From positions 1 through 64,000 of the forward strand of contig NZ_JAHFZZ010000042.1 of the NCBI RefSeq assembly GCF_018603905.1: a stretch of 64,000 bases of DNA, read 5' to 3'. The notes below the pieces were generated by a model that was not told the origin of the DNA, did not search any database, and was given only the letters and a program-made list of their open reading frames with translations. Made by a program: the position numbers and the translations under genes. How positions within the stretch are numbered: position 1 is the first letter of the stretch; each line of letters opens with the position of its first letter. Source of the stretch: Nonomuraea sp. NEAU-A123 (lineage in GTDB: Bacteria; Actinomycetota; Actinomycetes; Streptosporangiales; Streptosporangiaceae). Of this stretch, positions 50,845-61,718 are shown one piece after another.

Positions 50845-50891
50845 TGACTGGTCATTCAGTCGAATTTAAGCTGACTGGCCATTCAGTCGAA
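50845..50891. promoter_or_regulatory. Two copies of operator TGACTGGnCATTCAGTCGAA
   Basis: At 50845-50864 and 50872-50891, 27 bp apart, differing by one base. Each has 5-bp arms GACTG/CAGTC. They sit right above the -10 box (TATGTT, minus strand 50839-50834) of the saccharopine-dehydrogenase-like gene. No regulator gene is adjacent. Confidence 0.72.
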
Positions 50892-50913
50892 CTCGCGACC
50901 GGCCGGGAACAGC

Positions 50914-50951
50914 GAGACGCCCCGGAGCGGGGGGAAGGCCCGGGGCGTCTC
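50914..50951 (-). terminator. Terminator after the PotD-like gene
   Basis: GAGACGCCCCGG (50914-50925) pairs with CCGGGGCGTCTC (50940-50951), 14-nt loop. It lies 73 bp after the stop of the minus-strand binding-protein gene and before the next promoter. Confidence 0.7.
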
Positions 50952-51023
50952 TGCAGGCGCGGCCCAGCGGGGGGACGGGGCGCGCCCGCGGCACAAGGTC
51001 ACGTATGGGTTGACATCCCCCGC

Positions 51024-52151
51024 TCAGCTCACCAGTGCACCCCACCGCTTGGTCCATGTGAGGTCGTAATCAGTGCATTCCCCCTCAGAACCCTCGCAAT
51101 CCCCCGGCGGCCGGACGGCGAAGGCGACCCGCTCGAGCCACTTCGACTTGTCGGCGCCGTACGCCTCGCACATCTGCTTGGCCCGCCCCTTGCATGCCTT
51201 GAGGTTGGCCGGCGCGAGCCCGACCCAGGCGGCCGCGTCACGCTGGGCCGGCGCCGCCGCCATCCAGCTCAGCCAGCGGTAGGCGCAGTCGGTGTTGGGG
51301 ATGTTCGCGCCGAGCATCCAGGAGTCGAGCCACCCGGTCGTCTTGCGCGTGGTGACCGCCTTGATCGGCTTGCCCGCCTTCTGCAGGAGCAGGCGATAGT
51401 AGGGCGTGGCCTGGGCGTAGTCGAGCGAGCCCGTGGCGAAGCCCTTGACCAGGTCGAGCGGGTTCTTCCAGTAGGTGCGGTCCTTGTGCTCGCCCAGCAG
51501 CGCCACCGCCCGGTCGAGCTGGCTCTCGGTCAGCTCGAAGGGGTCGTCCACGCTGCTGTCGGTGAGCGCCGCGTCGGCGATGGTCAGCGGGCTGTCCTTG
51601 AGCGACACGTGGTCCGACTCGAAGACCTTCTTGAGGTCACCGCCCTTGACCCTGGTCGAGTCGTAGAGGAACTCGTGGAACCCCCAGAGGTACGGCACGC
51701 CGTAGACCTTGCCCGACACCTTGGTCATGTCGCGGAAGCGCTTGGTGAGGTCGTCGTAACCGGTGACCTTGGCCGGGTCGATGGGCTGCACCTGCTTGGC
51801 CTTGATCATCGCGGCCGCCAGCACCGGACCCGCCGAGACCACGTCGTAGGGGCGCGCGGCGACAGCGCGGGCCATGTCGTCGGCGGTCTGCACGGTGTCG
51901 AGGCGGGCGATGCGGCAGCCGGTCGTCTTCTCGAAGTCGCCCACCCAGTTGACCCTCGGGCTGGTGCCGCCGTATTCGGCGTAGCCGCGGTAGGTGAGGA
52001 TCTGCAGCGTGCCGTCGCCCTGCGTCGGACTCGCCGAAGGGGTGGGAGTAGGGCTCGGGCTGGGTGTCTTCTTCGGTGTCGGGCCCGCCGCGCCCATGCT
52101 GGCGACCAGAGCCGTCATGGCCAGCGCCATGGCAGGTATACGGCGATCCAC
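51024..52151 (-). CDS. PotD-like extracellular solute-binding protein
   Basis: 375 aa from GTG 52151; AGAGGTGG lies 4 nt upstream. Signal peptide (RRIPAMALAMTALVASMGAA), then a Pro/Ser/Thr-rich linker (about 25 residues), then a type II binding fold: LQILTYRGYAEYGGTSPRVN, DDMARAVAARPYDVVSAGPV, GVPYLWGFHEFLYDSTRVKG. Resembles polyamine-type PotD. There is no lipobox Cys, unusual for a Gram-positive binding protein, and no permease or ATPase gene is near. Might be shed, or serve a distant transporter. Same strand as mmsA but set off by a terminator. Confidence 0.82.
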   Translation of the reverse strand: MDRRIPAMALAMTALVASMGAAGPTPKKTPSPSPTPTPSASPTQGDGTLQILTYRGYAEYGGTSPRVNWVGDFEKTTGCRIARLDTVQTADDMARAVAARPYDVVSAGPVLAAAMIKAKQVQPIDPAKVTGYDDLTKRFRDMTKVSGKVYGVPYLWGFHEFLYDSTRVKGGDLKKVFESDHVSLKDSPLTIADAALTDSSVDDPFELTESQLDRAVALLGEHKDRTYWKNPLDLVKGFATGSLDYAQATPYYRLLLQKAGKPIKAVTTRKTTGWLDSWMLGANIPNTDCAYRWLSWMAAAPAQRDAAAWVGLAPANLKACKGRAKQMCEAYGADKSKWLERVAFAVRPPGDCEGSEGECTDYDLTWTKRWGALVS

Positions 52152-52195
52152 GATGCCACCTCTCATCCGTGTGCTGGAGTTTATCGGGCACACAG

Positions 52196-52232
52196 AGGGA
52201 GGGATGCCTGGCCGCCGCCCGCATCCCTCCCT
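52196..52232 (-). terminator. Terminator after mmsA
   Basis: AGGGAGGGATGC (52196-52207) and GCATCCCTCCCT (52221-52232) make a perfect 12-bp stem with a 13-nt loop, 13 bp after the mmsA stop. Confidence 0.75.
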
Positions 52233-52244
52233 GGTGGAGATCGG

Positions 52245-53746
<1,502 letters not shown>

Positions 53747-53750
<4 letters not shown>

Positions 53751-55048
53751 TGCGTTGCCTCTGCGTTGATGACTTCGAGTGCGTGAACGATGATGCCCAA
53801 GCCCTCAGTGGCCTCGTCCACCGTGAGGGTGAGCGGCGGGGCCATGCGGATGGCGGTGCCGTACAGGCCGCCCTTGCCCGCGAGCAGGCCCGCCTTCTTG
53901 CTCTCCTCCATGAACCGCGCGGCCTGCGCGGGGCTCTCCAGCTCGACGGCGAACATCAGGCCCTTGCCGCGTACGTCCCGCATGATCGGCAGCCGTTCGG
54001 CCGCCGCGCGCAGGCCGTCGATGATGATCTTGCCGGTCCTGGCGGCGTTGGCCTGGAGATCGTGGTCGAGCACGTAGTCGAGCGTGGCGTTGGCGGCGGC
54101 CATGGAGATCGGGTTGCCGCCGAACGTGGCCAGACCCACGGCGGGCAGGCTGTCCATGAGGTCGCCGCGGGCCACGACGCCGCCCACCGCGAACCCGTTG
54201 CCCAGCCCCTTGGCGAACGTCATCATGTCGGGCGTCACGCCGTGGTTCTGGATGCCGAAGAACGCGCTGCCGGTGCGGCCCCAGCCGGTCTGCACCTCGT
54301 CGGAGATGAACAGGATGCCCTGCTCGTCGAGGACCTCCTTGTAGGCGGCGAACAGCCCGTCGGGGGCCATCGTGAACCCGCCCACGCCCTGGATCGGCTC
54401 GGCGATCAGCGCCGCCACGTCGTTGGAGACGGCCGTGGCCAGCACGTGGCGCAGGTCGTCGACGCAGGCCGCGATGTAGTCGGCGTCCGAAAGCCCCTTG
54501 AACTGGGCGAGCTGCCGGTCGGCGCCGTGCAGGAAGTGCACGTTCAGCGGGGAGAGCGAGTTGTTCTTCCACGACCGGTTGGACGTGACGCTCATCGCGC
54601 CGAAGCTGCGGCCGTGGTAGCTCTGCCGCATGGCGAGCACCTGGTCGCTCTTGCGCGCGTACGTGGCCAGCAGCAGCGCGGTCTCGTTCGCCTCGGTGCC
54701 GGAGTTGGTGAAGAAGACCTTGGCATCGGGGATGCCGGAGAGCCTGGCGATCTTCTCGGCCAGCTCGATCTGGCCGCGCAGCAGGTAGACCGTGCTGGTG
54801 TGGACGACTCCTGTGGCGAGCTGGCGTTCGACGGCCTCGCGCACCTCGGGCACGTCGTACCCGATCATGTTGGTGAGGATGCCGGCGAAGAAGTCCAGAT
54901 AGCTCTTGCCATCGGCGTCGACGACGCGGTTGCCCTTGCCGCTGACGATCTCGATGGGCTCGTTGTAGTTGAGTGCCACCCAGTTGGGGATCACTGCCCG
55001 GTGGCGGGCGAGAAGCTCCGACATGCTACGAGTATCCCGGCTCGTCAT
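53747..55048 (-). CDS. Class III aminotransferase (beta-alanine/GABA type)
   Basis: 433 aa from ATG 55048, with GGGAGG four nt upstream (ATG 55024 is an alternative). Features: VFFTNSGTEANETALLLATY, QSYHGRSFGAMSVTSNRSWK, ALIAEPIQGVGGFTMAPDGL, ISDEVQTGWGRTGSAF, PLP Lys in MMTFAKGLGNGFAVGG. Its operon with mmsA suggests an omega-amino acid such as beta-alanine as donor, yielding malonate semialdehyde. Probably under one of the PucR regulators. Confidence 0.9.
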
Positions 55049-55137
55049 CGCACCTCCCACCTCCAACCTGTCGACATGAGACAAAATCCCCTTACATGAT
55101 GTCACGCACCCGCCACGACATGCGCGCCCCGCGTCCG

Positions 55138-56598
55138 TCAGACCGGGGCGGACTCCGAGGTGGTGTCGACAGCGGGGGCGGGCGATCGGAGCACCACCAG
55201 CGCGAGCAGCGCGGCCGCCACGCAGAACGCGCCCCCCACCCACGACCCGAAGTGCACCGCGTCGGTGAAGGCCGACTTGGCGGGCTCGGCGAAGCCCAGC
55301 GCGAAGGCCGCGCCGATCGACTCCTTGGCGGCCTCGGGCACGCCGGAGGGCATGGACGAGGTGAACACCCCGGCCAGCACGCTGCCCAGGATGGCGATGC
55401 TCATGGCCATGCCGACCTGCTGCACCGTGTCGTTCAGCGCCGATCCGACACCCGCGTGCTCGACGGGGATCGCCCCCATCAGCGAGGCGTAGGCCGCGGG
55501 ACCGGCGAGACCGCCGCCCACCCCCATGACCAGCAGGCCGGTGAGCAGCGGCATGTACCCGGAGGTCGTGGCGAGCACGACGAACCCACCGGCCATGACC
55601 ACCAGCCCCGCGGCGATCAGCGTCCGGTTGCTGACCTTCTGCCCGAGCGCGGCGCCGAGCCCGTTGAAGAGCGCCGCCGCGATCGCGTACGGCAGCAGCG
55701 CCAAGCCCGCCTGCATGGGCCCGTATCCCAGCACGAACTGCAGGTACTGGGTCAGCATCAGCATCACGGCCCCGGCCCCGAACGACATCAGCAGGATCGA
55801 GAACGACGCCCCGCTGAAGTTGCGGTTCTTGTACAGCTCCAGCGGCAGCATCGGGTGCTCCGAGCGCCGCTCCCAGAAGATGAAGGCGCCGAGGAAGGCC
55901 ACGGCGATCGCGATGCCGACCGGGTTCCACTCGCGCTCGATGATGACGTACACGGCCGCCGTCAGCCCGACGATCGACAGCAGGACGCCCACGGGGTCGA
56001 TCTTCCGTCCGGCGCTGCGGGTCTCGGGCATCAGCGTCACGGCGGCGATGATCGCGACGGCCGCGATGGGGATGTTCAGCAGGAAGACCGAGCCCCACCA
56101 GTAGTGGTCGAGCAGGAAGCCGCCCAGGGTGGGCCCCGCGATCACGCCCACCATGGCGACGGCGCTCCACGCGGCCATGGCCTTGCGCCGCTCGTCCTCG
56201 TCGAAGACGGTCATCAGGATGGACAGCGTGGACGGCATCAGGATCGACCCGCCGATGCCCATGAGGGCCCGCGAGCCGATGAGCTGCCACGGCTCCGTCG
56301 AGAGCACGGCCAGCAGCGACGCGCCGCCGAAGAACGCCAGCCCGATGATCAGGAAGCGCCTGCGCCCGAACCGGTCGGACAGGCTTCCCGCGGTCAGCAG
56401 CAGTCCGGCGAAGGCCAGCACGTACGCGTCGAGTATCCACTGGATGTCACCGGGGGTCGCTCCAAGATCCCTGATCAGCTTGGGGATGGCCAGGTTGAGG
56501 ACGGTGTTGTCCACGACCAGCACGAGCAGCGAGAGGCAGAGGACGACGAGGATCCACCAACGACGGGGGTCTCGTACAGTGTTCGATTCCACTCGCAC
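55138..56598 (-). CDS. MFS drug/proton antiporter, DHA2 (14-helix) family
   Basis: 486 aa from GTG 56598 (GTG 56592 is possible). Motif A GSLSDRFGRRRFLIIGLAFF after helix 2, motif C-like VAMVGVIAGPTLGGFLLD in helix 5, motif near the start LVVDNTVLNLAIPKLIRDL. The length fits 14 helices. A multidrug or metabolite exporter. Divergent from a TetR gene with a perfect 19-bp operator between them. Confidence 0.92.
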   Translation of the reverse strand: MRVESNTVRDPRRWWILVVLCLSLLVLVVDNTVLNLAIPKLIRDLGATPGDIQWILDAYVLAFAGLLLTAGSLSDRFGRRRFLIIGLAFFGGASLLAVLSTEPWQLIGSRALMGIGGSILMPSTLSILMTVFDEDERRKAMAAWSAVAMVGVIAGPTLGGFLLDHYWWGSVFLLNIPIAAVAIIAAVTLMPETRSAGRKIDPVGVLLSIVGLTAAVYVIIEREWNPVGIAIAVAFLGAFIFWERRSEHPMLPLELYKNRNFSGASFSILLMSFGAGAVMLMLTQYLQFVLGYGPMQAGLALLPYAIAAALFNGLGAALGQKVSNRTLIAAGLVVMAGGFVVLATTSGYMPLLTGLLVMGVGGGLAGPAAYASLMGAIPVEHAGVGSALNDTVQQVGMAMSIAILGSVLAGVFTSSMPSGVPEAAKESIGAAFALGFAEPAKSAFTDAVHFGSWVGGAFCVAAALLALVVLRSPAPAVDTTSESAPV

Positions 56599-56611
56599 AC
56601 CGTACTAGATG

Positions 56612-56630
56612 ACTCGCACAGTGTGCGAGT
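56612..56630. promoter_or_regulatory. TetR operator ACTCGCACA-g-TGTGCGAGT
   Basis: Perfect 9-bp arms around one G, between the MFS and TetR genes. A half-site ACTCGCACA recurs at 56591-56599, across the MFS start codon. Binding would block both genes. Confidence 0.82.
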
Positions 56631-56647
56631 GGATTTATCCTGGGGAA

Positions 56648-57349
56648 ATGACGGCCAAGCAGTTCACCTCCGTGTGGCTTCGCGAGCCCCGCAAGCCCAC
56701 GAGCCCCGGGCGCAGCCGCGAGGAGATCGTCAGGGCCACCCTTGACCTGCTCGACGCCGAGGGGCTCGCCGGGCTGAGCATGCGCAAGCTCGGGGCCAAG
56801 CTCAAGGCGGGCGCGACCAGCCTCTACTGGTACGTGGCCAACAAGGACGAGCTGCTGGAGCTGGCCTACGACGCGATCTGGGGTGAGCTGTCCACTCCCG
56901 TCCCCGAGGATGCGCACTGGCGCGAGGTCGCCTCCGTCCTGGCCCACAGCATGCGTCAAGTGATCCTGAGGCACCCCTGGTCGGCCGATCTCATCGGGCG
57001 GGTGCCCGCGTTCGGGCCGAACGCGCTCGCGTTCACCGAGCGGATGTGCCGGGCCTTCAAGACGGCCGGGTTCCGCGGCCTGGACATCGACTACGCCAAC
57101 GCCACGCTCACCGCGTACGTCTTCGGCTACACGATTCCGGAGGTGGCCTGGAACTCCTCTGTGGGCCACGACTATGACCTCGACGAGATGCGGGAGTCGG
57201 TCAAGCGGGCGGCGGAGGGCCATCTCGAGCTCATGGAGCGCTTGGGCGCCGCCGACCACGACGAGGATCCGCAGGTGATGCGCGAGGTGGGCTTCGACTT
57301 CGGCCTCGTGTCGGTGCTCGACGGTCTTGAGAGACGGCTGGGGACGTAG
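56648..57349 (+). CDS. TetR-family repressor of the MFS exporter
   Basis: 233 aa from ATG 56648 (MTAKQFTSVWLREPRKPTSP). An upstream ATG at 56609 is rejected because the operator lies inside it. HTH: EEIVRATLDLLDAEGLAGLS then MRKLGAKLKAGATSLYWYVA; C-terminal TetR_C_1 domain, as in tetracycline-repressor-like proteins. Represses the divergent MFS gene, released presumably by the drug exported. Confidence 0.9.
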   Translation: MTAKQFTSVWLREPRKPTSPGRSREEIVRATLDLLDAEGLAGLSMRKLGAKLKAGATSLYWYVANKDELLELAYDAIWGELSTPVPEDAHWREVASVLAHSMRQVILRHPWSADLIGRVPAFGPNALAFTERMCRAFKTAGFRGLDIDYANATLTAYVFGYTIPEVAWNSSVGHDYDLDEMRESVKRAAEGHLELMERLGAADHDEDPQVMREVGFDFGLVSVLDGLERRLGT

Positions 57350-57362
57350 CAGGATCCGGGGC

Positions 57363-58982
57363 ATGAGCGATTTCCGCGCCGCACGCGACCTCCTTCTCGG
57401 GGCCGACTATCCGACGGCCCGCCGCGAGTTCCGCTGGCCGGAGCTGACGGACTTCAACTGGGCGCTCGACTGGTTCGACGGCGTGCTGGCCGCCGAGACC
57501 CCCGACGCGGTCGCGCTGAAGATCGTCGGCAAGGTCTCCTACACCTTCGCCGAGCTGTCCGCCCGTTCCAACCAGGTCGCCAACTGGCTGCGCGAGCAGG
57601 GCGTACAGCGGGGCGATCGCATCCTGCTCATGCTGGGCAACCAGGCCGAGCTGTGGGAGTCGCTGCTGGCGGCCATGAAGCTGGGCGCGGTCATCATCCC
57701 GGCGACCACGCTGCTGACCGCCAAGGACATCGTCGAGCGCGTCGAACGCGGCGGCGTCTCGCATGTGATCGCGAACGCCTCCGACGCGGGCAAGTTCGAC
57801 GACGGCGGCTACACCAGGATCGCGGTCGGCGACGCGTACGGCTGGCTGCCCTACGCCGATTCCCGCGAGGCGGCCGAGCACTTCGTCCCCGACGGCCCGA
57901 CCAGGGCCGGCGACACGCTGCTGCTCTACTTCACCTCGGGTACGACCTCGCAGCCCAAGCTGGTCGAGCACACGCACGCCTCCTATCCGGCTGGCCACCT
58001 GTCGACCATGTTCTGGATCGGGCTCACGCCCGGCGACGTGCACCTCAACGTGTCCTCGCCCGGCTGGGCCAAGCACGCGTGGAGCAACGTGTTCGCGCCG
58101 TGGAACGCGGGTGCCACCGTGCTGATCCACGACTACCAGCGCTTCTCCGCCGTGGCGCTGCTGGAGGTGCTGCGCGACGAGCGGGTCACCACGTTCTGCG
58201 CGCCGCCGACCGTCTGGCGGATGCTCATCCAGGAGGACCTGGCGGCGTGGCGGCTGCCGCTGCGCACGGCCGTCGCCGCGGGCGAGCCGCTCAACCCCGA
58301 GATCATCGACCAGGTCGCCAAGGCGTGGGGGCTGACGATCAGGGACGGCTACGGCCAGACCGAGACCACCGCCCAGGTGGGCAACGTGCCCGGCGAGCCG
58401 GTCAAGCCGGGATCCATGGGCCGGCCGCTGCCCGGCTACGACATCGTGCTGCTCGACCCGATCACTGGCGAGGCGGGCGACGACGGGGAGATCTGCCTGC
58501 CGCTGACCGACCGCCCCCTCGGCCTCATGTCCGGATATGTCGGTGGATCTAGTGATGCGATGAGAGGTGGGCACTACCACACGGGCGACGTCGCGACCCG
58601 TGACGCCGACGGCTACATCACCTACGTCGGCCGGACCGACGACGTCTTCAAGGCCTCCGACTACCGCATCTCGCCGTTCGAGCTGGAGAGCGTGCTTCTG
58701 GAGCATGAGGCCGTGGCGGAGGCGGCCGTGGTGCCCGCGCCCGATCCGGTGCGCCTGGCGGTGCCGAAGGCTTATGTGACGCTGGCGCCCGGGTTCGAGG
58801 CGGACGAGGCGACCGCCCGCTCGATCTTCGAGCACTCGCGGCGTGAGCTGGCCCCGTACAAGCGGGTGCGCAGACTGGAATTCGGCGAGCTGCCGAAGAC
58901 CATCTCCGGCAAGATCCGGCGAGTGGAGTTGCGGGTGCAGCAGCCCGTCCGGGAGTTCAGAGAGGACGAACTGGGCTCGTGA
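57363..58982 (+). CDS. Medium-chain acyl-CoA synthetase (AMP-forming)
   Basis: 539 aa from ATG 57363. ANL-family motifs: P-loop LLYFTSGTTSQPKLVEHTHA, A5 GYGQTETTAQVGN, A7 YHTGDVATRDADGYITYVGR, C-terminal Lys in LPKTISGKIRRVELR. Activates a carboxylic acid to its CoA ester with ATP. The N-terminus (FRAARDLLLGADYPTARREF) is of the acetyl/butyryl-CoA synthetase type. Follows the TetR gene by 13 bp and may be co-transcribed; the PucR gene 61 bp downstream has its own promoter. Confidence 0.92.
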   Translation: MSDFRAARDLLLGADYPTARREFRWPELTDFNWALDWFDGVLAAETPDAVALKIVGKVSYTFAELSARSNQVANWLREQGVQRGDRILLMLGNQAELWESLLAAMKLGAVIIPATTLLTAKDIVERVERGGVSHVIANASDAGKFDDGGYTRIAVGDAYGWLPYADSREAAEHFVPDGPTRAGDTLLLYFTSGTTSQPKLVEHTHASYPAGHLSTMFWIGLTPGDVHLNVSSPGWAKHAWSNVFAPWNAGATVLIHDYQRFSAVALLEVLRDERVTTFCAPPTVWRMLIQEDLAAWRLPLRTAVAAGEPLNPEIIDQVAKAWGLTIRDGYGQTETTAQVGNVPGEPVKPGSMGRPLPGYDIVLLDPITGEAGDDGEICLPLTDRPLGLMSGYVGGSSDAMRGGHYHTGDVATRDADGYITYVGRTDDVFKASDYRISPFELESVLLEHEAVAEAAVVPAPDPVRLAVPKAYVTLAPGFEADEATARSIFEHSRRELAPYKRVRRLEFGELPKTISGKIRRVELRVQQPVREFREDELGS

Positions 58983-59043
58983 TGAGCAGTCTGTAAAGGG
59001 GTGCCTATCCGATCTTACAGGCTGATCGGCTAGGCTCGGGCGC

Positions 59044-60660
59044 GTGCTGCCCACCATCGCCGACGTCCTCGCGCTGGACACCGTCCGCCGCGGGAGCCCG
59101 CGCGTGGTCGCGGGCGGCGACCGCCTGGACACCAAGGTGCGGTGGGTGCACGTCGGCGAGATCGCCGACATCGCCCACCTGCTGCGCGGCGGAGAGCTGG
59201 TGCTCACCACGGGGGTGGCCCTGCCCGAGGACCCCCAGAAGCTCGCCGACTACATCGGCGAGCTTTCGGCGGTCGGCGCCTCCGGGCTGATCGTCGAGCT
59301 GGGCCGCAGGTTCGTCGGCGAGCTGCCCGGCGCGGTCGTCAAGTCGGCCGAGGAGCACGGCCTGCCGCTGATCGTGCTGACCCGCGAGACGCCGTTCGTG
59401 CAGATCACCGAGTCCGTGCACGCGCGGATCATCGACATCCAACTGGAGGAGCTGCGGGCCTCCGAGCAGCTGCACGAGGTCTTCACCGAGCTCTCCGTCG
59501 AGGGCGCGTCCCCCGCCGAGGTGCTCGCCCAGGTGGCCCGGCTGTCGAACCGCCCGGTCCTGCTGGAGAACCTCGCCCACCAGGTGCTGGCCTGCGAGTC
59601 CGCGGGCCGCGACACCGGCGCGCTGCTGGCCGGATGGGAGACCAGGTCGCGCGCGGTCGCGCCGGCCGAGCGGACCGCCTACGACGCCGCCTCCGGCTGG
59701 CTGGTCACCACGGTCGGCGCGCGCGGGCAGGACTGGGGCAGGTTGATCCTGCTCTGCGAGAGGCCGCCGTCGCCCCGTGACCTGGTGCTCGCCGAGCGCG
59801 CCGCCACCACGCTCGCCCTGGGCCGCCTGCTCGAACGCCACCAGGAATCCCTGGAACGCCAGGCGCACGGCACGATCATCACCGGCATCCTCACGCACGC
59901 CTATGCAGATCCGGACGAGGCCGCCGCCCGCGCCCGCGCCGTGGGCGTGCCGCTCACCGGGCGCAAGCTGGTCAGCGTCGTCATCCGCCCGACCGACCCC
60001 ATCGAGCAGGCACTCGACGGGCAGGCGCAGCTCGGCGAGCTGGCCGAGGCCACCGCCGCCGCCTGCCGCGACGCCCGGCTGCCCGCCCTCGTGGGCGCGC
60101 TCGACCAGGACCGGGTCGGCGTCCTGCTCCCCCTGCCGCCACGCTCGGGCGCCGAGCCCGCGCTGACCGCGCTCGCCGAGCGGCTGCGCGTGCTGTGGAA
60201 GCCCGGCGCCGCGTTCGTCCTGGCCTCGGGCTCGGTGGTGGAGTCGATCAGGGACGTACGGCGCAGCTTCCTCGAAGCCGAGCAGGTGGCCGACGTGGCG
60301 GTCCGCCAGCCCGACGACCGGGCCTTCTACCGGCTGCCCGACCTGCGGCTGCGCGGGCTGCTCCACCTGCTGCGCGACGACGCCAGGCTGCAGACGTTCG
60401 CCGAACGGGAGCTGGGACCGCTGCTGGCGCACGACGCGCAGCGGGGCGGCGACCTGACCCGCATCCTGCGCATCTACCTGGACGCGGGACGCAACAAGGC
60501 CGTGGCCGCCCAGAAGGCCCACCTGTCGCGGCCCGCCTTCTACGACCGGCTGCGCCGCCTCGAACGCATCCTCGACACCGACCTGGACGACGTCGAGTCG
60601 TGCCTGTCCCTGCACGTGGCGCTGCTGGCGCTGGAGTCGTTCCGCAGGGAGAACAGGTAA
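59044..60660 (+). CDS. PucR-family transcriptional regulator
   Basis: 538 aa from GTG 59044; TAGGCT (59031-59036) lies 7 nt upstream, so probably leaderless. N-terminal PucR domain (TIADVLALDTVRRGSPRVVA, LRGGELVLTTGVALPEDPQK, LPLIVLTRETPFVQITESVH), C-terminal HTH_30 (NKAVAAQKAHLSRPAFYDRL, then RRLERILDTDLDDVESCL). PucR genes commonly stand near the aminotransferase/mmsA pair in actinomycetes; here that operon ends 4 kb away. Likely regulates omega-amino acid or amine degradation. Confidence 0.9.
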   Translation: MLPTIADVLALDTVRRGSPRVVAGGDRLDTKVRWVHVGEIADIAHLLRGGELVLTTGVALPEDPQKLADYIGELSAVGASGLIVELGRRFVGELPGAVVKSAEEHGLPLIVLTRETPFVQITESVHARIIDIQLEELRASEQLHEVFTELSVEGASPAEVLAQVARLSNRPVLLENLAHQVLACESAGRDTGALLAGWETRSRAVAPAERTAYDAASGWLVTTVGARGQDWGRLILLCERPPSPRDLVLAERAATTLALGRLLERHQESLERQAHGTIITGILTHAYADPDEAAARARAVGVPLTGRKLVSVVIRPTDPIEQALDGQAQLGELAEATAAACRDARLPALVGALDQDRVGVLLPLPPRSGAEPALTALAERLRVLWKPGAAFVLASGSVVESIRDVRRSFLEAEQVADVAVRQPDDRAFYRLPDLRLRGLLHLLRDDARLQTFAERELGPLLAHDAQRGGDLTRILRIYLDAGRNKAVAAQKAHLSRPAFYDRLRRLERILDTDLDDVESCLSLHVALLALESFRRENR

Positions 60661-60692
60661 CATTTCCGCCGCTCGCGGCTTACCGTCGCGAT

Positions 60693-61718
60693 GTGCCCTT
60701 ATTCGTCAATCCCCTGGAAGCGGCGGCGCACCGCCTGTCGATCCTGCCCCCGATGCTCGACTACTTCGGCGTCATGGGCCTGCACGCGCTGATCGCCGGG
60801 ATGCGGCTCGGGCTCTTCGACGCCCTGCGCGGCGGGCCCGCGACCGCCACCGACCTCGCGGGCTCGCTCGGCCTGGACCGGCACGCGACGGACGTGCTGC
60901 TGCGCGGCCTGACCGGGCTCGGCTACCTGCGCGCGCGAGGCGGCCGCTACCGGCTGACCCGCACGGCGCGGATCTGGCTCACCACCGACTCCCCCGCCTG
61001 CCTGGCCGAGGGGCTGTACTTCTGGGAGCGCACCGCCTGCGTGATCTGGCCACAGCTCGAAAGGACCGTACGTGATGGGTCGCCGATCACCTCGCTGTAC
61101 GCGCTGACCGAGAGCGAACCGGAGCTGTCGCGCTCGTTCCAGGCGTGGACCGCCGCCGTGGCCGGCCGCCAGGCTCCCGCCACCGCGCGGGCCATCCCGG
61201 TCCCCGCGGGCGCGACGCGGATGCTCGACGTGGGCGGCAGCCATGCCCGCTACAGCGTGGAACTGCTGCGGCGGCACCCAGAGCTGCGGGGCACCGTGAT
61301 CGACCTGCCCCAGGCCCTCGAATCGGCCGCCGCCCACCCCCGGCTGACGCTGCGGGCCGGCTCGTTCCTCGATGAGGATCTGGGCGGCGGGTACGACGTG
61401 GTGCTGCTGTTCAACATCATGCACTGTCTCGACGACCAGGAGCTGGTCACGTTGCTGGCACGGCTGGCCAAGGCGCTCAATCCCGGCGGCACGATCGCGA
61501 TCGGCGACCAGTTCGGCGACAGCGTCATGCCCGGGCGGGCCAGCCGGACCCTTGTCGATCTGCTCCACCTCAACTACCTGGTGGCGGGCGGCGGCAGGAT
61601 CCGCGGCTACAAGGAGGTGGCTCTCCTGCTCAGGGAGGCGGGCTTCACCAGGCCGCGCCACCGCCGCCCCCTGAGATCCCCGGCCACGGAGCTGGCCATC
61701 GCCCGAGCTCCCCGTTAG
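60693..61718 (+). CDS. SAM-dependent O-methyltransferase (small-molecule type)
   Basis: 341 aa from GTG 60693; TACCGT (60681-60686) lies 6 nt before it, so probably leaderless. N-terminal dimerisation/winged-helix part (GPATATDLAGSLGLDRHATD, VLLRGLTGLGYLRARGGRYR), then the Rossmann SAM site ATRMLDVGGSHARYSVELLR, later VVLLFNIMHCLDDQELVTLL. Plant/actinomycete O-methyltransferase type (Methyltransf_2). Its stop overlaps that of trpS (TTAG at 61715-61718). Substrate unknown. Confidence 0.88.
   Translation: MPLFVNPLEAAAHRLSILPPMLDYFGVMGLHALIAGMRLGLFDALRGGPATATDLAGSLGLDRHATDVLLRGLTGLGYLRARGGRYRLTRTARIWLTTDSPACLAEGLYFWERTACVIWPQLERTVRDGSPITSLYALTESEPELSRSFQAWTAAVAGRQAPATARAIPVPAGATRMLDVGGSHARYSVELLRRHPELRGTVIDLPQALESAAAHPRLTLRAGSFLDEDLGGGYDVVLLFNIMHCLDDQELVTLLARLAKALNPGGTIAIGDQFGDSVMPGRASRTLVDLLHLNYLVAGGGRIRGYKEVALLLREAGFTRPRHRRPLRSPATELAIARAPR

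Noticed and set aside
56609..56647. Earlier start of the MFS-linked TetR
   Set aside because: It would place the 19-bp operator inside the coding sequence; family members start near MTAKQ.
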